Shown: positions 63,361 through 64,000 of the stretch, one piece after another
Layout: each line of letters starts with the position of its first letter
Numbering within the stretch: the first letter of the stretch is position 1
Source of the DNA: Roseimaritima multifibrata
Lineage (GTDB): Bacteria > Planctomycetota > Planctomycetia > Pirellulales > Pirellulaceae
Length of the DNA: 64,000 nt
Assembly (NCBI RefSeq): GCF_007741495.1
Contig: NZ_CP036262.1
Span: 1,240,001 to 1,304,000 of the forward strand
Reading direction: 5' to 3'
Translations under genes and position numbers: made by a program
Notes under the pieces: generated by a model
What the model was told of the DNA's origin: nothing
Seen by the model: only the letters and a program-made list of their open reading frames with translations
The model's database searches: none

Positions 63361-63723
63361 GTGCCCCCATCAACAACGAATCCTGCGGCCCCGGGTACCG
63401 GCTGGCGTCGTCCGCTGATCCTCGTTTTATCCATTGTCCTATTGGCAGTGGGGGCGTTTGTCCGTGCGACCACCGATGAGAGTAGCGGGCATTGGAATTT
63501 CGGGACGGGGACCTTGTTGCGTTTGGGGCTGACCTTTGGGGCACTTTGGCTGGCTTGGCCCTCTTTGCAGCGGCCCGCTAGTTGGCTTCCCGCGGGGATG
63601 CCTTTTTTGATGTTGGTTGGCGTAGGAGTTATCGCGGCGCAGCCCCGGCTGGTGGTGGCGGTTGTTCCTGCGATTGGCCTGTTGTTTGCACTTTCGGTCG
63701 CGGTCAGGATTTTTCGTACCTAG
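63361..63723 (+). CDS. small multi-span membrane protein
   Basis: The GTG-started 120-residue product has a short cytoplasmic N-terminus (PPSTTNPAAPGTGWRRP) and four hydrophobic segments: about 18-35, 52-68, 78-92 and 96-116. It begins two bases after the stop of the HtrA-like gene, so it belongs to the same transcript. No family is recognisable. Confidence 0.75.
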   Translation: MPPSTTNPAAPGTGWRRPLILVLSIVLLAVGAFVRATTDESSGHWNFGTGTLLRLGLTFGALWLAWPSLQRPASWLPAGMPFLMLVGVGVIAAQPRLVVAVVPAIGLLFALSVAVRIFRT

Positions 63724-63871
63724 GTGCCATGTCGCAGTGGGGCTCATTTCGCACTGGGGCGATTTGCCGCAACACTTGCCCCCGGGTTCCACGGAAAAAG
63801 ATTTGCAATTCCGCTACAATGACGTGGATGCTTCTTCCCCGCTGTTGTTTTCTGTATTTCCTGATCGAACG
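63724..63871. other. spacer before the partial lipoprotein gene
   Basis: About 150 bases without a gene separate the membrane-protein gene from the lipoprotein gene. The stretch CTACAATGACG near 63815 is TA-rich and could belong to a promoter, but I have no strong support. Confidence 0.3.
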
Positions 63872-64000
63872 ATGAATCACCACTTCTCCGCACTAACCGT
63901 GATCATTGCTGCCCTCGCTATCGCTGGATGTAGCAAAGAGGTGCCTCAAGGTCCTCACCCCTTCGAGCCCAACTTGGTTCACGCCTATAAGTATCACGTG
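63872..64000 (+). CDS. lipoprotein, 3' part outside the window
   Basis: The frame is open from ATG 63872 to the window end (43 residues). It begins MNHHFSALTVIIAALAIAGC, with lipobox AIAGC, so Cys20 would be lipidated after signal-peptidase II cleavage. The next residues, SKEVPQGPHPFEPNLVHAYK, resemble the start of the mature part of some planctomycete cytochrome c lipoproteins, but the visible part is too short for a firm family call. It is too short to list as a full ORF and is cut by the window edge. Confidence 0.7.
   Translation, partial: MNHHFSALTVIIAALAIAGCSKEVPQGPHPFEPNLVHAYKYHV

Overview
The window is typical chromosomal DNA of a planctomycete, most likely a member of the Pirellulaceae (Rhodopirellula/Rubripirellula-like). 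I infer this from the high density of families that lineage carries (a sulfatase, DUF1080, DUF1571, a ThuA-like protein, a MauG-like cytochrome peroxidase, zinc-ribbon membrane proteins and many secreted low-complexity proteins), the frequent GTG/TTG starts, the scarcity of clear Shine-Dalgarno sites, and intergenic DNA rich in palindromic repeats. No phage, plasmid or CRISPR signal was seen. The only mobile-type gene is a REP-associated (Y1/HUH) transposase at 42.3-42.9 kb.

Layout. 0-9.5 kb: 3' part of dprA, two secreted proteins, a response regulator fused to an anti-sigma-type ATPase domain, an S10 carboxypeptidase, a short RecQ and a fatty-acid desaturase. 9.9-12.9 kb: the classic rpsO-pnp pair with an inter-gene hairpin. 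13.2-17.0 kb: agmatine deiminase and a SpoU/TrmL-type methyltransferase on the minus strand, divergent from a zinc-ribbon membrane protein and an HD phosphohydrolase; both pairs use TTGA stop/start overlaps. 17.1-20.4 kb: tRNA-Thr, Tyr, Gly and Thr, then tuf, tRNA-Trp, secE and nusG, with no rplK following. 20.5-28.2 kb: an acyltransferase, a nested inverted-repeat zone, a radical SAM protein, a three-gene operon (a CPFC secreted protein plus two DUF3299-like proteins), and a methyltransferase with a small Cys-containing partner. 28.4-34.6 kb: DUF1080 protein with an Ala/Lys repeat, an HExxH protein, a ThuA-like protein, fxsA, a di-haem peroxidase and a GNAT. 34.8-40 kb: ftsY, miaB, a small membrane protein, a secreted protein and a sulfatase. 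40.6-45 kb: a proline-rich secreted protein, the REP transposase with its repeats, a GT2 glycosyltransferase and a Cys-rich secreted protein. 45-54 kb: a sugar-acid dehydratase, citramalate synthase, valS, an ECF sigma factor, a TlpA-like lipoprotein and folP. 54-64 kb: two membrane proteins and a nitroreductase in one run, a DUF1571 protein, a beta-propeller protein, a GNAT, then a PDZ protein, an inactive HtrA-like/PDZ/esterase-like fusion, a small membrane protein and a lipoprotein cut by the window end.

How the genes fit together. Most are housekeeping: translation (tuf, valS, rpsO, miaB, tRNAs), RNA decay (pnp), secretion (secE, ftsY), transcription (nusG, sigma) and folate and isoleucine-precursor synthesis. 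The less explained parts are the DUF3299 operon, the transposase with flanking REP-like repeats, the HtrA-like fusion, and several dispersed intergenic repeat families. Functions were assigned by reading motifs only; no database search was run.
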